Shown one piece after another: positions 26,001 to 34,097 of a stretch of 64,000 nt of DNA. The notes below the pieces were generated by a model. It had not been told where the DNA came from. It saw nothing but the letters and a program-made list of their open reading frames with translations, and did no database searches. The position numbers and the translations under genes are program-made. The first letter of the stretch is position 1. Each line of letters begins with the position of its first letter. Origin of the DNA: Candidatus Binatia bacterium (GTDB lineage Bacteria; Desulfobacterota; Binatia; UBA12015); assembly GCA_036563615.1 (NCBI GenBank), contig DATCMB010000014.1, positions 62,001-126,000 on the forward strand, read 5' to 3'.

Positions 26001-26193
26001 CGGCGGCGCGGGCGGCGAGGCGCGCGCGCCGCTCGGCGTCGCGGTCGCGGGCGGAATGTTCTTCTCGACCGTCCTCACCTTCCTGGTCGTGCCGGTGACC
26101 TACGTCGCGATGGACCGGCTGCGCGCGCGGGTGATCGGCTTCTTCGGCTCGCCGGCGACGTCGTCGAGCGAGGTCGGCGCGACGCGCGGCTGA
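23083..26193 (+). CDS. RND family efflux transporter permease (HAE1/AcrB-like)
   Basis: 1036 aa, full length for a resistance-nodulation-division pump. It opens MRLSQICIERPVLATVLSL with TM1, then two large periplasmic loops and two blocks of TM helices. The TM4 segment LMGLTLAIGLVVDDAIVVLENI carries the paired Asp residues used for proton translocation. The C-terminal block repeats the pattern (VMLVGLVTKNSILIVEFANQ). With the adaptor 6 bp upstream it forms an efflux operon. Multidrug, lipid or solvent export is possible; nothing points to a metal type. No outer-membrane factor gene follows. Confidence 0.95.
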   Translation: MRLSQICIERPVLATVLSLVIMLFGAISLGRLPNREFPDVDPPVVSVTTVLPGAAAEVVETSVTQPLEDQLIAIEGVKHLTSLSREQVSTITVEFHLDRDVDVAANDVRDRVARARDELPDDAEEPVVAKRDADASPIMWLALYGDDYSQIQISTIAETQVQDRLAKLPGVSEVLIAGEKRFSMRIWIDNSRLTAHGLTIADVQTALARENVDLPSGRIEGVDREFTIRTLGELKTPEEYEALAVAVVNGETVRLRDVARVEVGPEDERKLVRFNGKPAVGLGIVKQSKANTLDVANAVKKEAAEIAKTLPPGVTIETAFDSSIFIERSLADVSQTIIEAIILVVIVIFLFLRSLRATIVPAVAIPVSLVGTFAVLYWLDFTINTLTLMGLTLAIGLVVDDAIVVLENITRWIEQGTERMEAARRGMDEIGFAVIAATVSTMAVFLPLAFLSDTTGLLFREFGITVATAVGISGFVALTLSPMLCARILKEHGGPETGIKAKLAHGFEALASAYARVLRPVLTHPAMTLVGGFAWVALGVLLLGVIDREFIPTADRDAVRAIIRAPEGSTMEYTDRYQHEVEKIVLAVPEVTKAFSVVALGIGTPGLVNEGAIFATMTPSDTRDVTQMKVVDDLRVQLAELGGIQAFPMNLPALSTTGGGAPVSLVVQGPDVAQLAQYVDEIILRARSIPGLVNLQTDLLLNKPQLEVHIDRERASDLGVSVRQISSTLQILFGGLELSTFKLQGETYDVIAQLDRSERMNPRDLLETYVRSQDGRLIPLGSLVRFEESVAPRGLPHFDRLRSATITGYLAEGAPLGNVLTELTRIAEEVLPDGQGYRITYSGESENYFESGNALVFAYFLAVIIIYLVLAAQFESFVHPLTILVAVALSFTGALVTLLATGGTLNLFSEIGLVMLVGLVTKNSILIVEFANQLRERGLGLLEATFEASRTRFRPILMTALSTIVGILPIALGGGAGGEARAPLGVAVAGGMFFSTVLTFLVVPVTYVAMDRLRARVIGFFGSPATSSSEVGATRG

Positions 26194-26247
26194 CGCACTC
26201 GCGCTCCGCTTCTCCCGCGGCCGGGTCTCGTGCTACGCCCTTTGCCC

Positions 26248-26568
26248 ATGAGCAGCGCGTGTCGCATCGCGGCGATCGTCGCCCTGCTCCCGGCTTTCGC
26301 CGCGGGGTGCAGCGTGACGTCGACCAGGATCTACGGCAGCGACGGCAAGCCGTACACGTACGTCGATTGCAACGGCCCCCTGCAGACCCTCGAGGACTGC
26401 TACGTCGCGGCGCGCGAGGCGTGCCCGAACGGCTACCGGATCGTGAACGGTGTCGCGCCGCGCGCGAACCCGTTCGGCAACTTGATCGTCGCGTGCAACG
26501 AGCCGGGGGCGGAGGCGGCGTCCGCGCCCGCCGCGACCACGTCGCCGACGACGACCGAGGATCTCTGA
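26248..26568 (+). CDS. small Cys-rich lipoprotein
   Basis: 106 aa from the ATG at 26248. A lipoprotein signal ends AFAAGC. The mature domain begins STRIYGSDGKPYTYVDCNG and continues LEDCYVAAREACPNGYRIV, a compact pattern with four cysteines seen in small envelope lipoproteins of unknown role. The tail is Ala/Thr-rich and low-complexity. It lies 54 bp after the RND pump in the same direction and could be part of that transcript. Confidence 0.7.
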   Translation: MSSACRIAAIVALLPAFAAGCSVTSTRIYGSDGKPYTYVDCNGPLQTLEDCYVAAREACPNGYRIVNGVAPRANPFGNLIVACNEPGAEAASAPAATTSPTTTEDL

Positions 26569-26629
26569 TCCGTCGCCGACGCGCGCGCGGCTTCGGCGGC
26601 GCCCGCCGTAGCCCTTCCCCCACCGTCCC

Positions 26630-28087
26630 TCAATCGGGATCGACGTAGCCCAGCGCGCGCAGCCGCTTGCGCGTCTCCGCCGTGAGGCGCGGGTTGCGCT
26701 TGAGGTCGTCCCGACGCTTTCCGGCGGCGAACTGCGCCGGGGCGCCGCCGGGATCGGGATCGGCTTGGATGCGCGCGAGGAGCTCGCGCGGCGCCTCGTC
26801 GCCGTCGCGCCAGGCGAGCGGACGGAGCTCCTCGGGATCCGCCGCGAGGTCGTAGAAGAGACGTCGGCGCACCACGCGGGTTCGGGGGCGGATCGCCGCC
26901 AGCCACTTGCTCCGGTCCTGCACCACCGCGCGCCACTGCAGCCGGGGCTGGGACGCCTCCACGAAGATCCGCCGCCCGGGACCGAGCCCGCGGCCGCTCA
27001 CGAGGTCGACGTCCTCGAGCTCCTCCGGCAGCGCGACGCCGGCGAAGCGCAGGATCGTGGGCGCCACGTCGGCGCCCGTCACGAGCTGCGTGCGCCGCTC
27101 GGGCTTCGCGCCTGGCGCGCGGATCGCGAGCGGCACGCGCACGATCTCCTCGTAGACGTGGTAGCCGTGCGTGAACCACTGCTCGTGCTCGAGCATGCTC
27201 TCGCCGTGGTCGGCGGTGAAGACGAGGAGCGCGTCGTCGAGCCCGCGCAGCTCGTCGAGCCCCGCGAGGAGCCGGCCGATCTCTGCGTCGGTGTACGCGA
27301 TCTCCTCGTCGTACGCGTCGACGTAATCGAGCGCGTCCTTCTTCAGGTTGACGCGCATGGGCAGCGGGATGCGCTTCACGACAACCGGACGGGAGCCTTC
27401 GTGGCGAAAGCGGCGCGGCCAGTCGGCGGGGGCGTCGTAGGGGGCGTGCGGGTCGATGTAGTGCACCCAGAGGAAGAGCGGCGAGTCGGGATCGGCCTTG
27501 TCGCGCACCCAGCGCAGAGCGGCGTCGGTGGTGGCTTCCGCTCGGCGCTCCCAGACGTTGCGCCAGCCCGTGTGCTCGTTCACCTCGTCGTCGTAGTGGT
27601 CGAAGCGCGACGCGATGCCCAGCGCCTCCTTGGTGAGGACGATGTTCGAGACGAAGGCCGCCGTGGTGTAGCGCGCCGGCAGGAGATCGGTCACGAGCGG
27701 CACCGAGCGATCGAGGAGCTGGTAGAAGCGCCTCACCCCGTGCTTCTCCGGCAGAAGACCGCTCAGGATGCTCACCACGCTCGGCGGCGTGTTGGCCTCC
27801 GTCGAGTAGGCGCGCTCGTAGAGGATCCCCTGCTCGCCGAACCAGGCTTCGAGGTGCGGCGAGGTCTGGCGCTCGTAGCCGAACAGCGAGAGGTGGTCGG
27901 GGCGCAACGTGTCGACGGTGATCAGCACGATGTCGCCTCCGCCGGGAGCGGGCGGGGAATCCGACGACGAGCAGCCGAGCAGCGCGAGCAGGAGCACCGC
28001 GGCGACACGCGCCGCGAGCTCGCGGAGGACGACTCCGAGGCCAGGAAACGCGTGGGCGCTGACGTCGGGCCGCTGGGCCGCCGGCAT
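26630..28087 (-). CDS. sulfatase/alkaline-phosphatase superfamily lipoprotein, Thr nucleophile variant
   Basis: 485 aa from the ATG at 28087 with GAGGG upstream; 43 further in-frame codons are rejected because they precede a good lipoprotein signal (AAVLLLALLGC, Cys39). The metal-binding start IVLITVDTLRPDHLSLFGY and the late ADHGESM segment (metal ligands Asp-His) are intact, and the C-terminal domain is present. At the formylglycine position (C/S-x-P-x-R) it reads TPPSVVSILSG, with Thr100 where Cys or Ser is modified. It is therefore unlikely to be a classical sulfatase. A phosphodiesterase, phosphotransferase or phosphonate-type hydrolase of the envelope is more likely. A second such gene lies at 55771-57915. 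Confidence 0.85.
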   Translation of the reverse strand: MPAAQRPDVSAHAFPGLGVVLRELAARVAAVLLLALLGCSSSDSPPAPGGGDIVLITVDTLRPDHLSLFGYERQTSPHLEAWFGEQGILYERAYSTEANTPPSVVSILSGLLPEKHGVRRFYQLLDRSVPLVTDLLPARYTTAAFVSNIVLTKEALGIASRFDHYDDEVNEHTGWRNVWERRAEATTDAALRWVRDKADPDSPLFLWVHYIDPHAPYDAPADWPRRFRHEGSRPVVVKRIPLPMRVNLKKDALDYVDAYDEEIAYTDAEIGRLLAGLDELRGLDDALLVFTADHGESMLEHEQWFTHGYHVYEEIVRVPLAIRAPGAKPERRTQLVTGADVAPTILRFAGVALPEELEDVDLVSGRGLGPGRRIFVEASQPRLQWRAVVQDRSKWLAAIRPRTRVVRRRLFYDLAADPEELRPLAWRDGDEAPRELLARIQADPDPGGAPAQFAAGKRRDDLKRNPRLTAETRKRLRALGYVDPD

Positions 28088-28413
28088 CGTCGTGCCCTCG
28101 TCGCGCGACGGATCGGGTCCGCTGCAAGGACGAACGCACGTAGTCGCGCGGCCGCGGGCGAGAAGCTGAAGGCAATGGTTCACTCGCGTCTCTCGAACGT
28201 TGCTCCTATCCGACACGGCATCCAGAAGGCTGCAAGCTACGCAGCGCCCGAAGCAGCAATCAACCTTGCAAAAACTTCGCGGTTCGGACGTCGTGCTCGG
28301 CCTGACGTCGAACGCGTCGCGGTCGCACGAGCTCCGCTCGTTCGCGGCGACGCAAGGGCGCGCACGAGCCGCCGCCGCTTCTCGCCCGCCGCCGAACCGT
28401 GTATCCGCGGCTC
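28088..28413. other. intergenic region between divergent genes
   Basis: 326 bp separating the sulfatase-like gene (minus) from the next plus-strand genes. It contains a relatively AT-rich patch around 28230-28280, the likely promoter zone. I see no RNA gene, repeat or conserved frame. Confidence 0.4.
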
Positions 28414-28887
28414 ATGCGACGCATCTCCGGCCGGGCCGTGACGCTCAGCGGCGCCGCGTGGCGCGAGCAGCTCGCCGCGCTCGTCGAGCGTGCTCCCGCG
28501 TGGATGCGCGAGCGCGCGAGCTCGGCGCTGCACATCGGCGGCTTCACCAACGTCGCGCTCGAGCACCCGGTGCTCGACGCCGGAGCGAACCTCGACGACG
28601 ACGCCGCCGAGCGCGTGCTGGTCTTCTTCCTCGCCGCCGCGATCGTCCACGGCGCGACGCTCGCGCGCGTGCACTGCGGCAGCGCCGCGCGCGGCCGTGT
28701 GCTCGCCGACGCCGCGCGCCGCACCCTACGCGGCGCCGCGACGCGCATCGACGACGACAACGTCGCGCTGCTGCGCTACTTCGACGTCTACCTGAAGCCG
28801 CCGTCCGACCTCACGCCGCGCACCGGCGAGCGCCTCCGCCAGGCCGCGCAGCGCGCCGTCTTTACAGCGCCAGACGCCGGTGCTTGA
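28414..28887 (+). CDS. hypothetical protein
   Basis: 157 aa from the ATG at 28414; a GTG five codons upstream is possible, and neither has a clear ribosome binding site. It is a soluble, mixed alpha/beta protein with no signal peptide and no recognised motif. Segments such as RERASSALHIGGFTNVALEHP and ERVLVFFLAAAIVHG look structured, and codon use matches neighbouring genes. It ends 24 bp before the thiolase start, so it may be co-transcribed with it. Confidence 0.5.
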   Translation: MRRISGRAVTLSGAAWREQLAALVERAPAWMRERASSALHIGGFTNVALEHPVLDAGANLDDDAAERVLVFFLAAAIVHGATLARVHCGSAARGRVLADAARRTLRGAATRIDDDNVALLRYFDVYLKPPSDLTPRTGERLRQAAQRAVFTAPDAGA

Positions 28888-28911
28888 ACCGACGACACCC
28901 CGAGGAGCGGC

Positions 28912-30051
28912 ATGGACATCAAGAACAAGGTCGCGATCATCGGCACGGGCTGCAGCAAGTTCGGCGAGCGCTACGACGCGTCACGCGAGGATCTGATCTG
29001 CGAGGCGGCGTTCGAGGCGTACGAGGACGCCGGCATCGAGCCGTCGCAGATCGAGGCCGCGTGGCTCGGCGTGCAGTTCTCGGGTCAGAGCGCGACGCCG
29101 CTCGGCGACGCGCTCAAGCTCTTCGACATCCCGATGACGCGCGTCGAGAACTACTGCGCGTCCGGCATGGACGCCGTGCGCAGCGCGGCGATCGCGATCG
29201 CGGCCGGGCTCTACGACGTCGCGCTCGCGGTCGGCTACGAGAAGATGCGCGACGGCGGCTACGGCAAGCCGTACCGCTCGCACCCGTTGATCGACTTCGG
29301 CGAGACCGCACCGCACATCTTCGCGCTCGCGGCGCGGCGCTACTTCAAGACGTACGGCGCGTCGAAGGAGGATCTCGCCAACGTCGCCGTCAAGAACCAC
29401 CACAACGGCACGCTGTCGCCCAAGGCGCACATGCGCATGGAGGTGACCCCCGAGAAGGTGCTGCAGGCGCCGATGATCTACGCGCCGCTCGGGCTCTTCG
29501 ACTGCTGCCCGACCACGGACGGCGCCGCCGCGGTCATCCTCTGCCGCGCCGACCTCGCGAAGAGCTTCACCAAGACGCCCGTGTACATCAAAGGCATCGG
29601 GCTCTCGGTGCAGAGCGCCGAGATCCACAACAAGCCGGGCTACGACTACCTGAGCTTCCCGGCGACGGTGAAGGCGGCGCAGCAGGCGTACCAGCAAGCT
29701 GGCCTCACGCCCGACGACGTCGACTTCGCCGAGGTGCACGACTGCTTCTCGATCACCGAGATCCTGAACTACGAGGACCTCGGCTTCTCGCGTCGCGGCG
29801 AGGGCTTCCGCGACCTCAAGGACGGCAAGTTTGCGCTCGACGGTGCCAAGCCGATCAACCCGTCGGGCGGCCTCAAGTCCTTCGGCCACCCGATCGGCGC
29901 GACCGGCGCGCGCATGATCTACGAGTGCACGCAGCAGCTGCAGGGCCGCGCCGGGGCGCGTCAGGTGAAGAACGCGCGCATCGGCCTCGCGCACAACCTG
30001 GGCGGGCCCGCGGCGGTCGCGTGCGTCACCGTGCTCGGCAACGAGCCCTAG
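28912..30051 (+). CDS. thiolase family protein (SCP-x-like acetyl-CoA acyltransferase)
   Basis: 379 aa with GAGGAGCGGC upstream of the ATG. The catalytic cysteine region is ENYCASGMDAVRSA (Cys82), and the active-site His lies in PSGGLKSFGHPIGATG. The EVHDCFSITEI motif is typical of the SCP-x/non-specific lipid-transfer thiolase branch, which has HDCF where standard thiolases have NEAF. These enzymes usually act in sterol or branched fatty-acid beta-oxidation, often with a DUF35 partner, and none is seen here. Other CoA-linked genes lie ~8-15 kb away (two CaiB-type transferases and an acyl-CoA dehydrogenase). Confidence 0.93.
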   Translation: MDIKNKVAIIGTGCSKFGERYDASREDLICEAAFEAYEDAGIEPSQIEAAWLGVQFSGQSATPLGDALKLFDIPMTRVENYCASGMDAVRSAAIAIAAGLYDVALAVGYEKMRDGGYGKPYRSHPLIDFGETAPHIFALAARRYFKTYGASKEDLANVAVKNHHNGTLSPKAHMRMEVTPEKVLQAPMIYAPLGLFDCCPTTDGAAAVILCRADLAKSFTKTPVYIKGIGLSVQSAEIHNKPGYDYLSFPATVKAAQQAYQQAGLTPDDVDFAEVHDCFSITEILNYEDLGFSRRGEGFRDLKDGKFALDGAKPINPSGGLKSFGHPIGATGARMIYECTQQLQGRAGARQVKNARIGLAHNLGGPAAVACVTVLGNEP

Positions 30052-30088
30052 CGCGACGGTCGGGTCGCGGCCGCGCCGGCCGGGCGCT

Positions 30089-31093
30089 TCAGGCGGCGCG
30101 CACGCGCGCGGGACGCGGCTCGTCCTCGTGCAGCGTACGGCGCGCGGCCGACGGCTCCGCGAGACCGCAGCGCTCGCGCAGCGCGCCGAGGTCCTCGCTC
30201 GCCAGCGACCACGGATCCCAATCGGCACCGAGTGCCGCGCGCACCGTGACGCCACGCTCGTAGGCGAGCAGCGCCGCTTCGAGGCCACCGCCCGTGCACG
30301 CGAGCGCCGAGCCCGGATCGGCCCGCAGCTGCGCGCCGGCGTGCGCCTCGGCGAGCAGCTCGAGCACCGTCTGGTCGCCGCGCGGGACGCCCGCGACGCC
30401 AGACGCGAAGCCCGCGAGCGCGAGGTCGCCCGCCGGATCGAGGTCGTAGCCGCCGAGGACGCGCAGCACGTCGTGGCGCACGAGCGCCTCGTCGCACGCG
30501 CCGCCTTCGTCCGGCAGCGCGAGCCCGCGCGTGCGGAAGAGGTCGTGCAGCGTGCGGCCGAGCGTTCCGACGGGGAGCATGCGCAGCTCGCGCCAGCGCG
30601 CGACGAGCGCGTCGTCGCAGGGCTCGCGCCGCAGGCCGTCGGCCAGCGCCCGCACCTGCGGCGAGCTGTGCACCGTCAAGACGAGCCGCTCGCCGCGGCG
30701 GACGTGGTCGAGCACGACGCGCCGCAGGTGCGCTTCACGCGCGCGGTGCAGGTCGCGCAGCACGCCGGCGCCGATGCCGAGCCGGATCCCGAGCGCGTCG
30801 ACCACCGCGATCTTCGTGACCTCGGCTTCGAGCGACACGTAGGGCACGAGCAGCGCGCAGCGCACGAGCCGGTCGAGCCGCAGCGGGTCGCGGACGATCT
30901 CGTGCAGATCGGACGGCGGCGACGGCGCGAGCGCGTCGACGTCGAGCGTGGTGCCGAGCAGGTGGCGCTGCACCGCCAGGACGAGCTCGCGCTCGATCGG
31001 CAGCGGCACGCGGTGGCCGCCGACGCCGGCGACGGAGAGCATCGTACGAAGAACGGCTTCGGCCTCGGAGGGACGCCAGGACAGGTCGCTCAA
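30089..31093 (-). CDS. Coq4-like family protein with an incomplete HDxxH motif
   Basis: 334 aa from a TTG at 31093, chosen because GAGGAG lies 6 bp upstream and no in-frame ATG is better placed; longer frames enter non-coding sequence. The C-terminal half resembles the Coq4 family of ubiquinone-biosynthesis scaffold proteins: LPVGTLGRTLHDLF, then RHDVLRVLGGYDLDPAGDLALAGF, aligning with the Coq4 HDxxHVLTGY...GE segment. The second metal-site residue is Arg (HDVLR) rather than His, so metal binding may be lost. The N-terminal ~100 residues are unassigned. The assignment is by motif and is moderate. Confidence 0.6.
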   Translation of the reverse strand: MSDLSWRPSEAEAVLRTMLSVAGVGGHRVPLPIERELVLAVQRHLLGTTLDVDALAPSPPSDLHEIVRDPLRLDRLVRCALLVPYVSLEAEVTKIAVVDALGIRLGIGAGVLRDLHRAREAHLRRVVLDHVRRGERLVLTVHSSPQVRALADGLRREPCDDALVARWRELRMLPVGTLGRTLHDLFRTRGLALPDEGGACDEALVRHDVLRVLGGYDLDPAGDLALAGFASGVAGVPRGDQTVLELLAEAHAGAQLRADPGSALACTGGGLEAALLAYERGVTVRAALGADWDPWSLASEDLGALRERCGLAEPSAARRTLHEDEPRPARVRAA

Positions 31094-31399
31094 GAGAAAC
31101 TCCTCGCGAACATGAGACGCGGCTCCTCGTCGGCTATTCGGCGCGGCGCGCAGGTCGCTTGAGGTCGCACGCGATCTTCGCGGAGGCACGCGGGCCGCAC
31201 GCGACGCCGCCCTGCTCCGCCAGCCGCGCGCGCCGCCGAGCCATCCGCTGGGCTCACACGGCGCAGGCGACAACGCGCCGCACATGGCGATTTCGCAGCA
31301 CGGCGCTTCACTGAGCCGGCTCGTCACGTATGATCCGACGCGGCCGTCAGGCGGCCATCTTTGTTCGGCGTGTCCAATCCAACCGAGGAGGCCTCGCGA
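31094..31399. other. intergenic region between divergent Coq4-like and GST genes
   Basis: 306 bp without a recognisable gene. It holds the candidate promoter at 31307-31334 and a small hairpin (GGCCG-tcagg-CGGCC) just downstream of it. The rest is featureless GC-rich sequence. Confidence 0.4.
31307..31334 (+). promoter_or_regulatory. sigma70-type promoter candidate for the GST gene
   Basis: TTCACT (31307-31312), a 16-bp spacer and TATGAT (31329-31334) stand out in GC-rich surroundings. A transcript would start near 31341, giving a ~60-nt leader before the ATG at 31400. Confidence 0.5.
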
Positions 31400-32044
31400 A
31401 TGCTCACCGTGCTTGGCGCCAATGCGTCGCCGTTCGTCCGCAAGGTGCTGATCGCCCTCGCCGAGAAGCAGCTCGACTACGAGCTCGATCCGGTGATCCC
31501 GTTCAACGTAAGCGACGAGTTCAAGAAGATCAGCCCGCTCGGCAAGATCCCCGTGCTCAAGGACGGCGACACCGTGCTGCCGGACTCCTCGGTGATCTGC
31601 GCCTACCTCGAGCGCAAGTTCCCGACCCCGGCGCTCTACCCCGAGGAGCCCGCCTCGTACGGGCGCGCGCTGTGGTTCGAGGAGTGGGCCGACACCGCGC
31701 TGGTCGGCGTGATCGGTCCGAAGGTGTTCATCCAGCGCGTCCTGAACCCGCTGTTCTTCGGCAAGCCGTGCGACGAGTCGGTGGTGCGCACCGCGCTCGA
31801 GGAGGAGCTGCCGCCGCTCTTCGACTACCTCGAGAGCCAGCTCGACGGCGGCGACGGCATCGTCGACGGACGCTTCTCGATCGCCGACATCGCGATCGCG
31901 AGCCCGATCGTGAACATGCAGCACGCCAAGTGCTCGATCGACGCGCAGCGCTGGCCGAAGCTGGCGCGCCACATCGCCGCGGTCCACGAGCGGCCGTCGT
32001 TCCGCAAGGCGATCGAGGTCGAGCGCCAGCTGTTTCCGGCTTGA
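31400..32044 (+). CDS. glutathione S-transferase family protein
   Basis: 214 aa from the ATG at 31400 with GAGGAG 9 bp upstream. The thioredoxin-fold N-terminal domain has GANASPFVRKVLIAL and the conserved LGKIPVLKDGD (cis-Pro). PDSSVICAYLERKF (the Glu/Ser glutathione-binding segment) follows. The C-terminal all-alpha domain includes FSIADIAIASP, the N-capping GST signature. Members of this group detoxify electrophiles or act in aromatic degradation; the substrate is unknown. It is followed 13 bp later by a MutS-like gene, with no obvious functional link. Confidence 0.93.
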   Translation: MLTVLGANASPFVRKVLIALAEKQLDYELDPVIPFNVSDEFKKISPLGKIPVLKDGDTVLPDSSVICAYLERKFPTPALYPEEPASYGRALWFEEWADTALVGVIGPKVFIQRVLNPLFFGKPCDESVVRTALEEELPPLFDYLESQLDGGDGIVDGRFSIADIAIASPIVNMQHAKCSIDAQRWPKLARHIAAVHERPSFRKAIEVERQLFPA

Positions 32045-32057
32045 CGACGGTCCATAC

Positions 32058-33878
32058 TTGACGATCGATCCCGCTCCGCAAGCCGCGCCCGCCACGCACG
32101 ACCCGAGACGCGAGTACGAGAGCAGGCTCGCCGAGCGGCGGACGCGGCTTGCCGCGGCGGAGCGTCGAAACCGCGCGCTCGGGCTCGCGCGGCTCGCGAC
32201 CTTCGTCGCCGGCGTCGTGCTCGCCTGGCTCGCGATCGACCGCGCGGCGCTGCCGCTCGCCGTGCTGCTCGTGCCGATCGCGACCTTCGCGGCGCTCGTC
32301 CTGTGGCACGTGCGCGTGCGGCGCGAGCGCGAGCGCGCGGCCGGCGCGGTGCGCTTCTACGAGCGCGGGCTCGCGCGCCTCGGCGACGCCTGGCCCGGCA
32401 CCGGCCCGACCAGCACCGACTACGTCGCCGAGGACCACCCGTACGCAGCCGACCTCGACGTCTTCGGCCACGGCTCGCTGTTCGATCTCCTGTGCGACGC
32501 GCGCACGCGCGGCGGCGAGCGGCTGCTCGCGCAGTGGCTCGCCGCGCCGGCCGCGCCCGCGGTCGTGCGCGCGCGTCAGGCGGCGGTCGCCGAGCTGCGT
32601 CCGCGCCTCGACCTGCGCGAGGACCTCGCGGCGCTCGGCGGCGCGGCGCGCAGCGAGATCGAACCCGAGCGGCTCGCCGCGTGGGGCGCGCGCCCCGCGA
32701 CGCTGACCGGCGTCGCGATCCCGGTGATCGCCGCGCTCTTGTCGCTGTGCTCGATCGTCACGCTCGCGCTCGCCACGCGTCCCGACGCGAGCATCACGCC
32801 GTTTCTCGTCGCGGCGCTCGCGCAGAGCGCGTTCCTCGGCGCGGTGCGCGGACGGGTCGCGGCGGCGCAGCGCGGGCTCGACCGCGCCGGGCGCGAGCTC
32901 TCGCAGCTGCGCGCGATCCTGCTGCGCCTCGAGCGCGAGCGCTTTACCTCACCGCTCCTCGCCGAGCTCACGGCGCGCCTCGCCGATGACGGCGTGCCCG
33001 CGTCGCAGACGATCCGCGGCCTCGAGCGTCGCGTCGAACTCGCCGACTCGGGGCGCAACCTGCTCTTCGTGCCGATCGCGCTGCTGCTGCTGTGGCCGAT
33101 CCAGATGGCGTGCGCGATCGACCGCTGGCGCGCGCGCCACGGCGCGCGCATCGAGCGCTGGCTCGCAGCGGTCGCGGAGATCGAGGCGCTCGCGTCGCTC
33201 GCCGGGCAGGCCTGGGAGCATCCGCACGATCCGTTTCCCGAGATCCTCGAGGACGGCGCCGAGCTCGACGCGCAAGGGCTCGGCCACCCGCTCCTTCCCG
33301 AGTCGCGCTGCGTGCGCAACGACCTGAGGCTCGGTCCGGAGCAGCGCGCGCTGATCGTCAGCGGCTCGAACATGTCGGGCAAGAGCACGCTGCTGCGCGC
33401 GACCGGGCTCAACGTCGTGCTGGCGCTCGCCGGCGCGCCGGTCCGCGCGCGCAGATTTCGCTTGACGCCGCTCGCGATCGGCGCGTCGATCCGGGTCGGC
33501 GACTCGCTGCTCGACGGACGCTCGCGCTTCCAGGCGGAGGTGCTGCGCCTGCGCCAGATCACCGACCTCGCGCACCGGAGCCCTCCCCTGCTCTTCCTGC
33601 TCGACGAGATCCTGCACGGGACGAACTCGCACGACCGGCGGATCGGCTCGGAGGCGGTGGTGCGACGCCTGCTCGAGCTCGGCGCGATCGGGCTCGTGAC
33701 GACGCACGACCTGGCGCTCGCCGAGATCGCGGGGCGCTCGACGTACCCGATCGCCAACATGCACTTCGAGGACCACGTCGAGGACGGGACGATGTCGTTC
33801 GACTACCGGATGCGCCCCGGTGTGGTGACGCGCAGCAACGCGCTCGCGCTGATGCGCGCGGCGGGGCTGGACGTTTGA
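32058..33878 (+). CDS. membrane-anchored MutS-like ATPase
   Basis: 606 aa from a TTG at 32058; no ATG/GTG gives a better N-terminus, so the start is uncertain. Residues ~45-85 form two hydrophobic helices, with more hydrophobic segments at ~220-260 and ~340, unlike soluble MutS. The C-terminal half is MutS domain V: Walker A GSNMSGKSTLLRATG (~435), Walker B LLFLLDEILHGTNSHDR, and the TTHDLALAE switch His. There is no mismatch-recognition domain I. Similar proteins are annotated as MutS-related membrane ATPases; a mismatch-repair role is unlikely. Probably co-transcribed with the GST gene. Confidence 0.85.
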   Translation: MTIDPAPQAAPATHDPRREYESRLAERRTRLAAAERRNRALGLARLATFVAGVVLAWLAIDRAALPLAVLLVPIATFAALVLWHVRVRRERERAAGAVRFYERGLARLGDAWPGTGPTSTDYVAEDHPYAADLDVFGHGSLFDLLCDARTRGGERLLAQWLAAPAAPAVVRARQAAVAELRPRLDLREDLAALGGAARSEIEPERLAAWGARPATLTGVAIPVIAALLSLCSIVTLALATRPDASITPFLVAALAQSAFLGAVRGRVAAAQRGLDRAGRELSQLRAILLRLERERFTSPLLAELTARLADDGVPASQTIRGLERRVELADSGRNLLFVPIALLLLWPIQMACAIDRWRARHGARIERWLAAVAEIEALASLAGQAWEHPHDPFPEILEDGAELDAQGLGHPLLPESRCVRNDLRLGPEQRALIVSGSNMSGKSTLLRATGLNVVLALAGAPVRARRFRLTPLAIGASIRVGDSLLDGRSRFQAEVLRLRQITDLAHRSPPLLFLLDEILHGTNSHDRRIGSEAVVRRLLELGAIGLVTTHDLALAEIAGRSTYPIANMHFEDHVEDGTMSFDYRMRPGVVTRSNALALMRAAGLDV

Positions 33879-34097
33879 GTGCGTCTGGACGCCTGAGCGA
33901 GCTCGAGCGTTCGACGCGCGGGCGGTGCGCGGGCTTGCGTCGGGCGCGAACCCGTCGTGTCGCGCGAACGACGCGGCGCGACGTCCGACGCCGCGCGCGA
34001 CGCGCACGCGCCAAGGCGTTTTCCGTCTAGCCTCGCGAGCCCGGGGCGGTTGAACCGGCAGCGCCCGCTGCGCCGCGCAGCGCTCGGAGACGATGCC

